A DNA stretch of 5,633 nucleotides from Desulfobacteraceae bacterium (GTDB taxonomy: Bacteria > Desulfobacterota > Desulfobacteria > Desulfobacterales > Desulfosalsimonadaceae), in NCBI GenBank assembly GCA_021162325.1, contig JAGGYV010000005.1, forward strand, positions 1 to 5,633, read 5' to 3'. Numbering within the stretch: the first letter of the stretch is position 1; every line of letters starts with the position of its first letter. Of the stretch, positions 5,294 through 5,633 are shown piece by piece. The position numbers were made by a program, and so were the translations under genes. Under the pieces are notes generated by a model. The model worked only from the letters and a program-made list of their open reading frames with translations, was not told the origin of the DNA and searched no databases.

Positions 5294-5526
5294 ATTTATG
5301 GAAGGCTATGAACATCGAATTTTGAATAAGGTATTGTGCCCATTTTTATAAATTATAAATTTGTGGAAGCGGAAGTCCTTTTTAAAATATAAACATCAAA
5401 TAATATATAAAATGAATTACTTATCCGGTTTGATCAGTCCTCCCCAAAAAAACCTGGCGGGCTGTAAAATTTATAGAATTAAAACATTTTCGGGCCTTGA
5501 TCATCTTTTCGGCCAAAGCAGATTTG
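5294..5526. other. AT-rich intergenic stretch without a supported gene
   Basis: The + strand frame from 5361 runs into the terminal repeat and has an AT-driven composition and no ribosome site. The - strand has a short open stretch of about 30 residues ending near the TTA at 5421, again with no ribosome site or known motif. No tRNA, CRISPR or convincing promoter is seen. Confidence 0.5.
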
Positions 5527-5633
5527 TCATTCCCGAATGTTTCTATCGGGAATCCAGTTATGTGCTATTCCGAACATAGATTCCGGCTAAGCTTGTCCTC
5601 GAATGTTTTTATCGGGGAAGCATGCCGGAATGA
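5527..5633. repeat. Palindromic intergenic repeat with TCATTCC/GGAATGA ends, reaching the window edge
   Basis: TCATTCC (5527-5533) and GGAATGA (5627-5633) are inverted ends about 107 bp apart. Inside, ATTCCCGA (5529-5536) pairs with TCGGGAAT (5546-5553) around a nine-base loop. CCTCGA (5597-5602) pairs with TCGGGG (5612-5617) around a nearly identical loop, ATGTTTCTA against ATGTTTTTA. The element therefore holds two related small hairpins within one larger dyad. It may continue past the window. Confidence 0.65.

Noticed and set aside
5421..5526. Short minus-strand open stretch (contains LAEKMIKARK)
   Set aside because: It is only about 30 residues, interrupted by a stop within the adjacent repeat, with no ribosome site; at best an unrecognisable remnant.
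5361..5579. 72-residue + strand ORF in the last intergenic region
   Set aside because: Its C-terminal third is translated palindromic repeat, and there is no ribosome site or recognisable domain.

Overview
The window looks like a chromosomal stretch of a sulfate-reducing, Desulfobacterales-type member of Desulfobacterota. The reasons are a NarI/TmcC-like membrane cytochrome b, a CxxC-rich iron-sulfur protein resembling the N-terminal half of HdrD/TmcB-type subunits, probable selenocysteine use, moderate GC content, and intergenic spaces filled with palindromic repeats. The taxonomic guess is inference; no rRNA or housekeeping marker is present. All supported genes are on the + strand.

Layout: positions 3-161 hold the C-terminus of an unidentified protein, followed after 2 bp by a five-helix NarI-type cytochrome b (164-868). 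A 125-bp palindrome (868-992) begins at that gene's stop codon. Next comes a probable three-gene operon: a stand-alone two-cluster Fe-S protein (1063-1437), a zinc-ribbon protein with a probable winged helix (1476-1835), and a flavoprotein disulfide reductase (1924-3282). The reductase frame is interrupted by one in-frame UGA at codon 45. A 626-bp spacer follows, carrying a tandem/inverted repeat, a probable 50-residue peptide gene (3516-3668) with its own terminator, and a long hairpin ending in a T-run. Then comes a second, Cys-containing CoA-disulfide-reductase/NADH-oxidase-like flavoprotein (3909-5249). The last 384 bp hold a REP-like hairpin, AT-rich DNA without a convincing gene, and another palindromic repeat.

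The main result is that 1924-3282 is most likely one selenoprotein gene rather than two ORFs or a pseudogene. The UGA falls where the paralogue in this window has its active-site Cys42. The frame is open on both sides. A hairpin with a GGUCU apical loop begins 15 nt after the UGA, as expected for a bacterial SECIS element. The usual C-terminal active-site Tyr (Tyr424 in the paralogue) is replaced by an Ala-Cys pair in the Sec protein, which suggests a Sec45-Cys425' redox pair across the dimer.

A working model, which is inference, is that the three-gene operon is a thiol or persulfide redox module. NAD(P)H would reduce FAD and then the Sec centre, with the Fe-S protein as a possible one-electron partner and the zinc-ribbon/winged-helix protein as a regulator or adaptor. 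The neighbouring Cys paralogue would cover a related substrate.
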